A program made the position numbers and the translations under genes. From the NCBI GenBank assembly GCA_900557035.1, contig USRA01000004.1:1-58681 (forward strand): a DNA stretch of 58,681 nt. Reading direction: 5' to 3'. Origin of the DNA: an uncultured Prevotella sp. GTDB lineage: Bacteria > Bacteroidota > Bacteroidia > Bacteroidales > Bacteroidaceae. The notes beneath the pieces were generated by a model, which was given only the letters and a program-made list of their open reading frames with translations, searched no databases and was not told the origin of the DNA. Below, piece by piece: positions 8,594 through 17,846 of this stretch. The first letter of the stretch is position 1. Every line of letters starts with the position of its first letter.

Positions 8594-9556
8594 ATGTGGT
8601 TGTGGAAATTCTTTAGGAAATTCTCGTTGCCCTGTTCCCTGGTATTGGGAGCCGTGGGCTATCTGATCTTCGCCAATGTACCTTTCTTGGAACCTTTGGG
8701 CGATGCGGTGGGACCGAAGCTGGTGGATATGATGCCGTGGGTGCTCTTTGCCTTGCTCTATGTTACCTTCTGTAAGATTGAAATCAAGGAGATGAAACCG
8801 AAGGCTTGGCATTTCATCCTGCAGCTCATCCGAACCAGTCTGGCACTGATGATGGTGGTGCTTATCTTCGAATTCGGAGATAATTATGAAACCAAACTGG
8901 TGCTCGAAGGAGCTTTCATCTGTTTTATCTGTCCTACGGCGGCTGCCGTGGCTGTGGTCACTGAGAAACTGGGTGGCAGCATCGGTTCGTTGACAACTTA
9001 TACGGTGATAGCCAATGTCTTTACGATGGTTATCATTCCTTGTCTTTTCCCGATGGTGGAGAAGGGGGCAGATGTTTCCTTTCTTTTTATGAGTGCGATG
9101 GTGTTCCGAAACGTAACCACGGTACTGGTGGTTCCTTTGCTTCTGGCTTTGCTGAGCCGCAAGTTTCTGCCTAAGTGGGTGGATAAGGTGAAGAGCGTGA
9201 AGGATTTGGGCTTCTATATGTGGTGCTTCAACCTTACTATCCTGATGGGTGAGACGGTTCGCAATATCCTCCATGCCGAGGTTTCGGGATGGATTCTTGC
9301 CTTGCTGCTCATTGTTCCGCTCTTTGTCTGTCTCATCCAGTTTGCCATTGGTAAGGCGGTGGGCAGACATTATGATGCGAGCATCAGTGCCGGTCAGGCT
9401 TTGGGACAGAAGAATACCATTGTGGGCATCTGGCTCACTCTTACTTTCCTGAATCCTCTTGCCGCCGTAGCTCCGGGTGCCTATGTGGTTTGGCAGAACC
9501 TGGTGAATGGCTGGCAGCTGTGGTATAAGGAGAAATACGGAAAACTGAAGTGGTAG
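8594..9556 (+). CDS. putative bile acid:sodium symporter (BASS)-like membrane transporter
   Basis: This is a polytopic inner-membrane protein of 320 residues with about nine or ten hydrophobic helices. The pattern is like BASS/arsenite-type secondary transporters. There is a conserved small-residue stretch with CPTAAAVAVV near residues 113-122, and a late GQALGQKNTIVG segment, resembling the paired discontinuous helices of that fold. The substrate cannot be told from sequence. I chose the ATG at 8594; an in-frame TTG at 8579 would add five residues. The gene is alone between the typA terminator and a bidirectional hairpin at 9561-9602. Confidence 0.7.
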   Translation: MWLWKFFRKFSLPCSLVLGAVGYLIFANVPFLEPLGDAVGPKLVDMMPWVLFALLYVTFCKIEIKEMKPKAWHFILQLIRTSLALMMVVLIFEFGDNYETKLVLEGAFICFICPTAAAVAVVTEKLGGSIGSLTTYTVIANVFTMVIIPCLFPMVEKGADVSFLFMSAMVFRNVTTVLVVPLLLALLSRKFLPKWVDKVKSVKDLGFYMWCFNLTILMGETVRNILHAEVSGWILALLLIVPLFVCLIQFAIGKAVGRHYDASISAGQALGQKNTIVGIWLTLTFLNPLAAVAPGAYVVWQNLVNGWQLWYKEKYGKLKW

Positions 9557-9560
9557 CAAT

Positions 9561-9602
9561 AAAAATAGGGTGTGGCATCAATTGATGACACACCCTATTT
9601 TT
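9561..9602. terminator. bidirectional terminator
   Basis: The 14-bp perfect stem AAAAATAGGGTGTG (9561-9574) pairs with CACACCCTATTTTT (9589-9602). It lies between convergent genes (transporter on plus, secreted protein on minus) and has A/T runs on both sides. Confidence 0.9.
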
Positions 9603-9614
9603 ATATAGAGGATT

Positions 9615-10523
9615 TTATTTGCTTGTAGAAATAAAGATGCACTCGATGGTTACGTTGCCATCCATCCATTTGGCTGGAATGGTATAGGTGCCATCCTTGG
9701 CAATATCTGTCTTCTTGAGCGATTCTATCTGATCACCATGGGTAATGGTGAAGTCACCATAGGTGAATCCTGGAGCTGGAACCATCTTAACCTTGAATGG
9801 CTTGCCGTATGCCACCTTGTAGTTGTTGAGGGTAGTTCCATCTGCTGCGGTCACCATACCGTTGCGGTTAGCCTCGGTTACAGAAACAAACTCGCTGTGA
9901 GCCTTCTTCTTTGCATCACCTTCGGTCTTCAGCAAGGTGATGCGAGGAGCGTTGGTCAGGTGGATATTGATATCGTCAATATATACTACTTCATCCTGCT
10001 TCATCTCGTGAGGTGACTCAGCATGAGGAACCACTACCAGGCTATAGATATCTACACCTTCTGTACTCTTGATTGGGAATACGGCGTCAGCCCACTGGCC
10101 GGCAGGAACAGGAGTGGTTGACTTGATCCAGAACTGCTCCACTTCGTTAGACTGTCCGGCTCTGTCTCTTCTCTTTCCGAGACCTACCAGCATCACTCTT
10201 CCTTCCATCGGACGGTTGATCAATACGTGAACCACTTTTCCTGAAGGACCCAGTGCGATTGGTTTCTTCAGATCAATTCTTGCACCGAAGATGTTGGAAG
10301 CCAGTCGTGAACGCTGGAAGCCGAGCACCTTCTTGTTGGGATTGTTGGTGAGGTCAGGATTATCCACGACCTCGCAGTTGCCTGCCAGTTCTCCTGTGCG
10401 GAATGGGGAATGCTCCCATCTATCGTAAACTCCCACAGATTTGTAATCCTGGGTGTCGAACTTAATTTCTTGTCCCATTGCAGCCAATGGTAACAAACAC
10501 AATGCTATGAGTAATTTCTTCAT
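9615..10523 (-). CDS. secreted carbohydrate-binding-like protein, partner of the fucosidase
   Basis: This 302-residue exported protein has a signal peptide (residues 1-17, MKKLLIALCLLPLAAMG then Q). The N-terminal part (about 20-190) looks like a jelly-roll domain of the kind found in carbohydrate-binding modules, with alternating strands and the VVYIDDINIHL segment near its end. The C-terminal 90 residues resemble a small beta-repeat (GFTYGDFTITHGD, then KYTIP-like strands). There is no catalytic signature. It follows the GH29 gene by 22 nt on the same strand, so the two probably form a transcription unit for fucosylated glycans. The binding function is inference. Confidence 0.65.
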   Translation of the reverse strand: MKKLLIALCLLPLAAMGQEIKFDTQDYKSVGVYDRWEHSPFRTGELAGNCEVVDNPDLTNNPNKKVLGFQRSRLASNIFGARIDLKKPIALGPSGKVVHVLINRPMEGRVMLVGLGKRRDRAGQSNEVEQFWIKSTTPVPAGQWADAVFPIKSTEGVDIYSLVVVPHAESPHEMKQDEVVYIDDINIHLTNAPRITLLKTEGDAKKKAHSEFVSVTEANRNGMVTAADGTTLNNYKVAYGKPFKVKMVPAPGFTYGDFTITHGDQIESLKKTDIAKDGTYTIPAKWMDGNVTIECIFISTSK

Positions 10524-10545
10524 ATTCGTAGTGTAGAGTCAAAGT

Positions 10546-12063
10546 TTAAAATACTTTAATGGAATGTAACAAAGGACAAGCCTTGCTGTCGTCGATGACA
10601 ACCTTCAGACCTTTTACCTGATAGCCTTTGCCGTAACTGTCTGATGTGCTGCCGTTCAACGGGATGATGCGCTTGTATCCGATGGTGGTAGTGGTGCACT
10701 TCTCTGCGATAGGTTTCCATGTCTTTCCGTCTTCAGAGATTTCGATATGGAACTTTCTTACTCGCTGACCTTTGCGGATGTACTCCATCATATCCACATA
10801 GCGAACGGTCTGTGGCTTGTCCCAGTTGAAGGTGATGGTAGCCTGCTTCACGCCATCATCAGTAGCCCAATAGGTATTCTTGTTGTTATCAGTCAGGTTC
10901 TTGGCTGCATAGTTGCGGTTGGCACCAGCCTGACGGGTATTGCTTACGGTAACCTTTGCCTTCTGTGCCAGGTCTTTGCCCAGACGGGTACGAATCATGT
11001 TGCCCATATCCTTGAGGACGCGAACATCGATATCAGGTAGCAAACCGCTCTTGTCTGGAGGGCAGTTTAAGATCAGAGTAGCATTTCTACCTACAGTCTC
11101 CAGATACATCTGGAAGAGGCACTCTACAGAGAGAGGCTTCTCGCCCTCGTGCCAGAACCATCCCTTGTCAGTGAGCTTGGCATCGCTCTCTCCCGGGTCC
11201 CACTGCCATCCGTCTTCGGTACCATACATACCGTTGCTTTCAGGTGCATAACCTCTTTCGTCGGTGAGCCAGTTGGTTTCGCCTGCCCATCCTGCCTCGT
11301 TGCCAATCCATCTTGACTCAGCACCTACACCCCAGAGGATGATGTCAGGGCAAACCTTGTGGATGGAGTCTCTGAGGTTAGGAATATCATAATAGGTAGA
11401 ACGATCTACGTTCACGGTCGTGTTGCGTCCGCCGTAGTATCCGTCACCACCGTTGGCACCGTCGAACCACATTTCAAACTGGTCTTTGCCATACTGTGCC
11501 AACTCTGCGCACTGGCGCAGGAAAACATCGTTTACATACTTCTCAGTGCCGTAGTATTTGCTGTTTCTATCCCATGGAGAAACATAGAAGCCGTACTTCA
11601 TACCCAGGTTGCGTGCAGCCTTGGCAAAGTCGCGAGGAATGTTGGTGGTCTTACCGTTCTCATTGCCGGCATTGACGATGGAATGGTCAGTTGTAGATGT
11701 AGGCCAGAGGCAGAAACCGTCATGATGCTTGACTACTGCGATACCGCCCTTCATGCCTGCAGCCTTTACGGCCTTGAGCCATTGAGTAGGGTTAGGCTTC
11801 TTGGTAGGAGCAAAAAGGGTTACGTCTTCACTTCCGAGTCCCCATTCTCTGTTGGTATAGGTATTCATGCCATAATGGAAGAAGGCATAGAATTCAGTCT
11901 CCTGCCATTTCATCTGGCGATCGCTTGGAACAGGGAATACAGCTGTAGGCTCGTTGTCTGGATTAGGCAACGACTGCTGCTTTACTTGGAAAACACTCTG
12001 GGAGTGGCCAGCCATGGCAGTCATGACGAAGGACACCCCTATAAAAACTTTTTTGATGTTCAT
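10546..12063 (-). CDS. GH29 alpha-L-fucosidase with C-terminal F5/8 type C (CBM32-like) domain
   Basis: This exported 505-residue enzyme has a signal peptide (about 1-22, ending GHSQ). The GH29 barrel shows FFHYGMNTYTNREWG, VVKHHDGFCLWPT and MWFDGANGGDG; the Asp of the last motif is the expected nucleophile. A discoidin-like domain covers roughly residues 385-505 (AKNLTDNNKNTYWAT and FHIEISEDGKTWKPIA). The GH29 family hydrolyses terminal alpha-L-fucose, as found on mucin or plant glycans. I start at the ATG at 12061-12063 because the signal peptide begins there; a longer frame to 12102 adds 13 non-signal residues. The protein acts in the periplasm or at the cell surface. Confidence 0.92.
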   Translation of the reverse strand: MNIKKVFIGVSFVMTAMAGHSQSVFQVKQQSLPNPDNEPTAVFPVPSDRQMKWQETEFYAFFHYGMNTYTNREWGLGSEDVTLFAPTKKPNPTQWLKAVKAAGMKGGIAVVKHHDGFCLWPTSTTDHSIVNAGNENGKTTNIPRDFAKAARNLGMKYGFYVSPWDRNSKYYGTEKYVNDVFLRQCAELAQYGKDQFEMWFDGANGGDGYYGGRNTTVNVDRSTYYDIPNLRDSIHKVCPDIILWGVGAESRWIGNEAGWAGETNWLTDERGYAPESNGMYGTEDGWQWDPGESDAKLTDKGWFWHEGEKPLSVECLFQMYLETVGRNATLILNCPPDKSGLLPDIDVRVLKDMGNMIRTRLGKDLAQKAKVTVSNTRQAGANRNYAAKNLTDNNKNTYWATDDGVKQATITFNWDKPQTVRYVDMMEYIRKGQRVRKFHIEISEDGKTWKPIAEKCTTTTIGYKRIIPLNGSTSDSYGKGYQVKGLKVVIDDSKACPLLHSIKVF

Positions 12064-12163
12064 GGTTGTTGTATTTAAATCGATACACTTTAATCTTACC
12101 ATAATAATAGATGTATATAATAGTTATTGATGCTATTGGTGATAGTTACTAATGATTCATCTG

Positions 12164-12171
12164 TAAAGATA
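12164..12171 (-). promoter_or_regulatory. possible -7 element of the fucosidase gene
   Basis: On the minus strand this reads TATCTTTA, one base from the TAnnTTTG consensus. It lies about 100 nt upstream of the fucosidase ATG. No clear -33 element was found. Confidence 0.4.
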
Positions 12172-12216
12172 GGAGTTTTATAAATAGTAACAAAACTTTT
12201 CTGGTTAATTAAATAT

Positions 12217-12247
12217 AAACGCCCGCAATTTTGCTTTGCGGGCGTTT
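12217..12247 (-). terminator. terminator after luxS
   Basis: The 12-bp perfect stem AAACGCCCGCAA (12217-12228) pairs with TTGCGGGCGTTT (12236-12247). It stands just downstream of the luxS stop on the minus strand and separates luxS from the fucosidase promoter. Confidence 0.85.
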
Positions 12248-12255
12248 GTATAGGG

Positions 12256-12741
12256 TTAGTCTTGTGTAGGATAAATCAAATTCTCTTTGGTGATGCAGTT
12301 GAGCACCTCTTCCAAATATTTTTTCGATTCATACTTTGCCATAGGCAGGTCGTGGAGCAGATAGTTACCGCAATCCTTGGCTGCCTGTCCAGGAATTTCT
12401 CCTTCGAAGTCGGCTACAAACTGGAAGGTGCGCTTCATCAGTTCTACGATGTCCTTGCTCTCCAGGTCGCCCTTGATGAGGAGGTAGTTGCCGGTGAGGC
12501 ATCCCATTGGCCCCCAGTAGATGATGCGGTCTTTCCATTCCTCATCGTTGCGCAGGTAGGTGGCTGCCAGATGTTCGATGGTATGGATGGCACCGTTGTG
12601 GAGGCAAGGCTCCTGATTAGGCACCTTCATGCGGATATCGAAGGTTGTGACGACTTCTCCGCCTACTTCGTCCTTGCGGCTTACGTAGATGCCGCGGAGT
12701 AACTTGTTATGATTGATGGTAAAACTTGGAATCTTATTCAT
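12256..12741 (-). CDS. luxS: S-ribosylhomocysteine lyase LuxS
   Basis: LuxS cleaves S-ribosylhomocysteine to homocysteine and DPD, the precursor of autoinducer-2. It has 161 residues, the family length. The metal-binding HxxEH motif is present (HTIEHLAATYLRN near residues 48-60), as is the Cys-bearing MGCLTGNYLL near 79-88. It follows mtnN by 41 nt on the same strand, and together they form the two-step detoxification of S-adenosylhomocysteine. Confidence 0.96.
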   Translation of the reverse strand: MNKIPSFTINHNKLLRGIYVSRKDEVGGEVVTTFDIRMKVPNQEPCLHNGAIHTIEHLAATYLRNDEEWKDRIIYWGPMGCLTGNYLLIKGDLESKDIVELMKRTFQFVADFEGEIPGQAAKDCGNYLLHDLPMAKYESKKYLEEVLNCITKENLIYPTQD

Positions 12742-12782
12742 TTTACTTTGAACTTTGAATATTGAACTTTTTACTTTGAATG

Positions 12783-13481
12783 TTACAGACTTTCGAGGAA
12801 AGCCTTGGTGACATTGAATGATCCTTCTGCCATTTTAGCCCAGAAGTCGAAGTACTGCTGTGCCTTGGTATCCTTCAGAGGCACATCGCTGATGATGCGG
12901 AAGGAGATGAAAGGAGTCTTGTAGATGTGGCAGGTCTGTGCGATGGAGCAGCTTTCCATATCCACAGCCATGGCATGAGGGAAGTGCTCCAGGATAGAGC
13001 GCATCTTCTCCTTGCTATCTACGAACCATTCTCCGCTTACAATCTGTCCGGCATGAATCTTTGGATGCTGGTTGTCTGGCAGTTCATTGATGGCAAGTGC
13101 CTTCTCAACATACTCCTTTGGGGTGTTGAAGGTGGCTGGCATGCCGAGGATCTGACCGTACTCGCACTCGTCGCCGCAGTAAGCATCGTGATATACACAG
13201 TCGGTAGCTACCACCACTTCGGTAACATTGAGGTTGATATCGGCGCCTCCAGCCACACCCGAAGAGATGACGAGGTCTGGGTGGTAATTGTCAATCATTT
13301 CCACAGCTCCGATGGCGCTGTTCACCTTTCCGATGCCGCACTGCTGCATCACTACTTCATTCTCGCCGATCTTTCCGATGACGAAGTCCTTATGATTCTT
13401 TCGCTCAGTCTGCGATTCTGTCAATAATGTCTTGAGTTGCGTGAACTCCTTGTCCATCGCAACGATAATTCCTATTTTCAT
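12783..13481 (-). CDS. mtnN: 5'-methylthioadenosine/S-adenosylhomocysteine nucleosidase
   Basis: This Pfs/MTAN nucleosidase removes adenine from S-adenosylhomocysteine and methylthioadenosine. At 232 residues it matches the family. The N-terminus IGIIVAMDKEF carries the catalytic Glu region, SGVAGGAD lies near residues 73-80, and AVDMESCSIAQ with the later RIISDVP provides the substrate-binding Glu and catalytic Asp. It supplies the substrate of LuxS, encoded just downstream. A TAACTTTG -7 element on the minus strand at 13506-13513 gives a short leader. Confidence 0.95.
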   Translation of the reverse strand: MKIGIIVAMDKEFTQLKTLLTESQTERKNHKDFVIGKIGENEVVMQQCGIGKVNSAIGAVEMIDNYHPDLVISSGVAGGADINLNVTEVVVATDCVYHDAYCGDECEYGQILGMPATFNTPKEYVEKALAINELPDNQHPKIHAGQIVSGEWFVDSKEKMRSILEHFPHAMAVDMESCSIAQTCHIYKTPFISFRIISDVPLKDTKAQQYFDFWAKMAEGSFNVTKAFLESL

Positions 13482-13505
13482 ATTGATTTATTTCTATTTT
13501 GGGTG

Positions 13506-13513
13506 CAAAGTTA
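13506..13513 (-). promoter_or_regulatory. -7 element of the mtnN-luxS operon
   Basis: On the minus strand this reads TAACTTTG, 25 nt upstream of mtnN. A -33 TTG at the right spacing was not evident. Confidence 0.55.
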
Positions 13514-13642
13514 CAAAATAAATCCCATAAAAAAACATTTCCCCACCTATATTTTATAATAGGCAGAGAAATGTTATCCAAGTTTCGCAAGTTCTGAATG
13601 TTACATTATTATATTGCAAACTACGAAAAATGTATGGTTCTA

Positions 13643-14320
13643 TTAGAAGTTCACTCCGAAATTGAGCAAGAGAGCTCCATTATGCGATTTGTCAAAACTG
13701 TCGTGGCAGATGTTGGCAAGACCGATGTCGTAGCTGAGATCGGCATAGAACATATCGTAGCCGATGCCGCAACCGATGCGCAGACCACCATCCAGACGGC
13801 GGAAATTGTCGCTGCGGAAGGAACTCTGGGCCTCTCGCTCGGCAAAGTTCTTGATCTTGCCACCTACACCCACTGCGAAGTAACCGCCGAATTGTGGCTG
13901 GATGGAGAAGTGGTCATCTACATCATACTTGTATTTCAACACCGCAGGAATCTGCAGGTAGTTGAGGTCGTAGGTCATCTTTTTGCCGGAAACCAGATCT
14001 TTCTTGCCACCTTTTTCTATATAAGAGAGACCCGTCTCCAGATACAGAGGCGCAGTATCCGTGAGCGGAATGCCGGCAACTATGCCTACGTTGAGGCCCG
14101 TCTGCCAGTCGCCGCCATCCAGACGGGAATCATCCGAATTCACGTAGGTGAATGCCGGACCGATTCGGAAACCGAAGTATGGAGCACCATAACTGTGGTT
14201 GTATCTGTAGTCGAGATGTCCTGTCTTCTTGTTGTAATATCTACTATTCTTATAGTTCTGAGCCGTTGATGGAATCACTGCCAGGAGTATTGCCATCATG
14301 ATAAATGCGATTCTTTTCAT
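13643..14320 (-). CDS. outer-membrane beta-barrel protein (porin-like)
   Basis: This 225-residue exported protein has a signal peptide (1-20, ending STAQ). The rest is a series of alternating hydrophobic strands separated by Gly/Asn/Asp turns (YFGFRIGPAF, GLNVGIVAGIPL, YLETGLSYIEKGG) and ends in LLLNFGVNF. The terminal Phe is typical for barrel insertion by Bam. It resembles the small PorT/OMP_b-brl_2 barrels common in Bacteroidetes; the specific function is unknown. A long frame on the opposite strand is a shadow. A TACCTTTG -7 element lies at 14350-14357 on the minus strand. Confidence 0.85.
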   Translation of the reverse strand: MKRIAFIMMAILLAVIPSTAQNYKNSRYYNKKTGHLDYRYNHSYGAPYFGFRIGPAFTYVNSDDSRLDGGDWQTGLNVGIVAGIPLTDTAPLYLETGLSYIEKGGKKDLVSGKKMTYDLNYLQIPAVLKYKYDVDDHFSIQPQFGGYFAVGVGGKIKNFAEREAQSSFRSDNFRRLDGGLRIGCGIGYDMFYADLSYDIGLANICHDSFDKSHNGALLLNFGVNF

Positions 14321-14461
14321 ATTGATGTGATTTTAATTATTATCTGGTGCAAAGGTATGAATTTTCGGTCATCTTGCAGCGTGAGAATCCCTATAATGAT
14401 GGGGGGAAAACCCTATTGCGTCTTTTCTTCGATAAAAAAAGTAAAAAGTTTCTTCTATTAT

Positions 14462-14492
14462 TTTGTAGTGTCTTCATTTCTCATTATCTTTG
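14462..14492 (+). promoter_or_regulatory. promoter of the yfhO-GSCFA unit
   Basis: TTTG (14462-14465) and TATCTTTG (14485-14492) are separated by 19 bp. The leader to the ATG at 14522 is about 24 nt. Confidence 0.7.
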
Positions 14493-14521
14493 CACCAAAT
14501 TATAAACGTTTATAGAAAAAG

Positions 14522-17032
14522 ATGAAATTATTCAAGAAGTATCTACTGGATATTCTGGTAGTGATTGTTTTTGCAGTGATCTCTTTCGTGTACTTCATGC
14601 CTGCCGACATGGACGGACGAATTCTGTTCCGACACGACTCGGCGGCGAGCAAGGGATTGGGACATGAGAAAGAGCTTTTCCAACAGCAGACTGGCGAGAC
14701 AACCCGTTGGACCAACTCTGTGTTTGGTGGTATGCCAACCTATCAGATGTCGCCTTCGTACGGCAGTACCCAGGTGCTCAGCCAGGTAACGAAGGCTTAT
14801 CATCTGTGGTTGCCTGATTATGTATGGTATGTGTTTGTCTATCTCCTGGGCTTTTATATCATGCTCCGTGCCTTCGATTTCCGACAATCGCTGGCGGCGC
14901 TGGGTTCCATCATCTGGGCATTCTCATCCTACTTCTTTATTATCATTGCAGCAGGTCATATCTGGAAGGTATGGGCTTTGGCCTATCTGCCTCCTATGAT
15001 TGCAGGTGTGGTACTGGCTTATCGGGGTAAGTATCTGAAAGGTCTGCTCCTCACCGCCATCTTCTCGGCTTTCGAGGTGAATGCCAACCACGTGCAGATG
15101 ACCTATTATTATCTCTTCATCATCCTCTTCATGGTGATTGCCTTCCTGGTAGATGCCATCAAGAAGGGTGAACTCGCCCGTTTTGGCAAGGCAACGGCGG
15201 TATGTGCCGTGGGTGCTCTCATCGGTATCTCGCTCAACCTCTCCAACCTGTATCATACCTGGCAGTATGGTCAGGAAACCATGCGTGGAAAGAGCGAACT
15301 GGTGAAGAAGAATGCTGCTAACCAGACCAGCAGTGGTTTGGATAGAGACTATATCACCCAGTGGAGCTATGGTATTGATGAAACCTGGACGCTCCTGATT
15401 CCTGATGCCAAGGGTGGTGCTTCCGTACCTCTCGCCCAGAATACGCAGGCGATGGAGAAGGCGGATCCTAACTTCGTGCAGATTTATCAGCAGCTCGGAC
15501 AGTACTGGGGCAACCAGCCTGGTACGAGCGGTCCTGTATATGTAGGAGCATTCGTATGCATGCTCTTCGTTCTCGGCTTGTTTATTGTCAAGGGTCCGAT
15601 GAAGTGGGCATTGCTGGCTGCCACCATCCTGAGCGTCCTGCTCTCCTGGGGTAGAAACTTCATGCCGTTCACCGATTTCTTCCTTGATTACATTCCGATG
15701 TATGCCAAGTTCCGAACGGTGGCTTCTATCCTCGTGATAGCCGAGTTCACCATTCCGTTGCTTGCCATGATGGCTTTGAAAAAAATCATCGATGAGCCGG
15801 AGATACTCACCAGTAAGATCAAACTGGTATATGCCAGCTTTGGTCTGACGGCAGGCTTCTGTCTGCTCTTTGCCCTGATGCCGGGTGTTTTCTTCCCTGA
15901 TTTCATTTCCGTTCAGGAAACTCAGGCGTTGCAGCAGTTGCCGGCAGAATACCAGGGACCGATCATGAGCAATCTCATCGAGATTCGCAAGAGTATCTTT
16001 ACTTCCGATTGCTGGCGCTCGTTCTGGGTCATCGTCATCGGCTCAGCCTTTCTGCTACTTTACAAGATGAAGAAGTTGGGTGCTGAGTATATGATTGCCG
16101 GCATCGCCGTGCTCTGTCTGGTTGATATGTGGATGGTGAACAAGCGTTATCTCTACGATGATATGTTCGTAGATAAGAACGTGCGCGATACTCCTCAGCA
16201 GATGACGGAGACCGATAAGATTATCTGCCGCGACAAGGCGCTCGATTACCGTGTGCTCAATCTTGCTTCCAATACCTTCAATGAGAATGAGACCTCTTAT
16301 TACCACAAGAGCATCGGCGGTTATCATCCAGCTAAGCTCCGTCGCTATCAGGAGATGATCGATGCACATATTGCTCCTGAGATGCAGAAGACGATGAAGG
16401 CAGTGGCTGAGGCTGGTGGTGATATGACTAAGGTGAATGGAGACAGCATCTTCCCGGTTTTGAACATGCTCAATACCAAATACTTCATCCTGCCTTTGCA
16501 GGGCGGTCAGACGGTTCCTGTACAGAACCCATATGCCTACGGCAATGCCTGGTTTGTGGATGAGGTGCAGTATGTCAACAATGCCAACGAGGAGATTGAT
16601 GGTGTGGGAAAGGTCAACCTCCGTCATGTGGCGGTGGCTGATGCCAAGTTCAAGGAGCAGTTGGCTCAGAGCGTGAAGCAGGATGATACTTCGGTGGTGA
16701 AGATGATCCAGTATAAGCCAAACAACCTCACCTACGAGGTGAAGTCGAGCAAGGGCGGCGTCATCGTCTTCTCTGAGATTTACTATCCTGGATGGACTGC
16801 TACCGTAGATGGTCAGCCTGTAGAACTGGGACGTGTGGATTATATCCTCCGTGCCATCAACGTGAAACCGGGCAACCACAAGGTGGTACTCGACTTCCAT
16901 CCTCAGTCGCTCAAGAATACAGAGATGGTAGCTTATATCGGCTATGGTGTTCTGGTACTCCTTATTATAATAGGTATAGGGGTGGAAATCAAAAAGCGCA
17001 AGAAGACAGATGATGTTTCGAACAGAAATTGA
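14522..17032 (+). CDS. YfhO family large membrane protein
   Basis: This 836-residue protein has around a dozen membrane helices in the first 530 residues, one more near the C-terminus (about 806-825), and a soluble domain between. The architecture and the N-terminal block (FMPADMDGRILFRHDSAAS) match the YfhO family, which resembles GT-C type glycosyltransferases. Some members in Gram-positives modify lipoteichoic acids, but the role in Bacteroidetes is not established. An exocytoplasmic sugar or lipid transfer role is inference. Its last 23 nt overlap the GSCFA gene, so the two are translationally coupled. Confidence 0.85.
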   Translation: MKLFKKYLLDILVVIVFAVISFVYFMPADMDGRILFRHDSAASKGLGHEKELFQQQTGETTRWTNSVFGGMPTYQMSPSYGSTQVLSQVTKAYHLWLPDYVWYVFVYLLGFYIMLRAFDFRQSLAALGSIIWAFSSYFFIIIAAGHIWKVWALAYLPPMIAGVVLAYRGKYLKGLLLTAIFSAFEVNANHVQMTYYYLFIILFMVIAFLVDAIKKGELARFGKATAVCAVGALIGISLNLSNLYHTWQYGQETMRGKSELVKKNAANQTSSGLDRDYITQWSYGIDETWTLLIPDAKGGASVPLAQNTQAMEKADPNFVQIYQQLGQYWGNQPGTSGPVYVGAFVCMLFVLGLFIVKGPMKWALLAATILSVLLSWGRNFMPFTDFFLDYIPMYAKFRTVASILVIAEFTIPLLAMMALKKIIDEPEILTSKIKLVYASFGLTAGFCLLFALMPGVFFPDFISVQETQALQQLPAEYQGPIMSNLIEIRKSIFTSDCWRSFWVIVIGSAFLLLYKMKKLGAEYMIAGIAVLCLVDMWMVNKRYLYDDMFVDKNVRDTPQQMTETDKIICRDKALDYRVLNLASNTFNENETSYYHKSIGGYHPAKLRRYQEMIDAHIAPEMQKTMKAVAEAGGDMTKVNGDSIFPVLNMLNTKYFILPLQGGQTVPVQNPYAYGNAWFVDEVQYVNNANEEIDGVGKVNLRHVAVADAKFKEQLAQSVKQDDTSVVKMIQYKPNNLTYEVKSSKGGVIVFSEIYYPGWTATVDGQPVELGRVDYILRAINVKPGNHKVVLDFHPQSLKNTEMVAYIGYGVLVLLIIIGIGVEIKKRKKTDDVSNRN

Positions 17033-17804
17033 TATTCCGAAGGCCGACTTCGAGATACAGCCGGCAGAGCAGATGCTCTTCGTGGGCAGTTGCTTTGCCG
17101 ACAATCTGGGTCGCCGATTTGTGGAGAATCGCTTCCGTGCCACGGTGAATCCCTTCGGTGTGATGTATAATCCGGCAAGCATTCTCCATACGGTAGAGAA
17201 ATGTACCGGGGTGCATCCTCGTGTGGCAGTCTTTACGCTAGGTACGAACCACGTGTATATTCTGAAGGAAACGGGCGAGATTGTGGATAACTGCCAGAAG
17301 CGACCCCAGCGCCTTTTCGAGGAAAAGGAACTGAGTGAAGAGGAATGTGCCGGGTATCTGCAAAAGGCGATTGATTTACTGAAAGCTGAAAAGGTAATCA
17401 TCACCGTAAGCCCCATCCGTTATGCCAAATACGGCTATCATGGAAGTCAGCTTTCGAAAGCTACGCTTCTGTTGGCTGCAGACCGCTTGGTGAAGGCGAA
17501 CCCTGGTGTGGTGAGCTATTTTCCTGCTTACGAAATCATGAACGATGAACTTCGTGATTACCGTTTCTACAAGGAAGATATGCTGCACCCGAGCAATCAG
17601 GCGGTAGAATATATCTGGGAGAAATTCCGGGAAACCTATTTCGGCAAGGCTGCCGAGCTGTTTCTGGAAGACTGGCGTCCCATCTGGGAAGCCCTCGGAC
17701 ACAAGCCCTTCAACCCCGATAGCGAGGAACATCAGAAGTTCATCGCCAGAACGGAAGAAAGGAAAAGATTGTTCGAGAAAAAGTATGGGTTAGTGAAGGG
17801 CTGA
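17010..17804 (+). CDS. GSCFA domain protein (predicted SGNH/GDSL-type hydrolase)
   Basis: The name-giving motif is present as GSCFADNLGRRF near residues 26-37. Later blocks include NPFGVMYNP near 48-56 and PIRYAKYGYHGSQLSKA near 133-149, and MLHPSNQAVEYIW near 191-203 with the conserved His. The GSCFA family is related to lipases/acylhydrolases with a Ser-His catalytic pair; substrates are unknown. The protein has 264 residues. Two adjacent ATGs (17010, 17013) can serve as start. Overlap with yfhO suggests that the two act on the same envelope component. Confidence 0.88.
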   Translation: MMFRTEIDIPKADFEIQPAEQMLFVGSCFADNLGRRFVENRFRATVNPFGVMYNPASILHTVEKCTGVHPRVAVFTLGTNHVYILKETGEIVDNCQKRPQRLFEEKELSEEECAGYLQKAIDLLKAEKVIITVSPIRYAKYGYHGSQLSKATLLLAADRLVKANPGVVSYFPAYEIMNDELRDYRFYKEDMLHPSNQAVEYIWEKFRETYFGKAAELFLEDWRPIWEALGHKPFNPDSEEHQKFIARTEERKRLFEKKYGLVKG

Positions 17805-17846
17805 AAGCCCAAAAGCATAATATAGAACATTTAAAGTATTAAGACA

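Noticed and set aside
8519..9559. 346-codon minus-strand frame
   Set aside because: His/Gln-rich translation typical of an antisense frame opposite a membrane protein; the plus-strand transporter is clear.
13598..14269. Long plus-strand frame of 223 codons
   Set aside because: It is antisense to the outer-membrane barrel gene, which has a signal peptide and barrel pattern; the plus frame has low-complexity Val/Ile/Glu composition and no recognisable domain.
16055..17416. 453-codon minus-strand frame
   Set aside because: It spans the antisense of two well-supported genes (yfhO and GSCFA) and has no family features.
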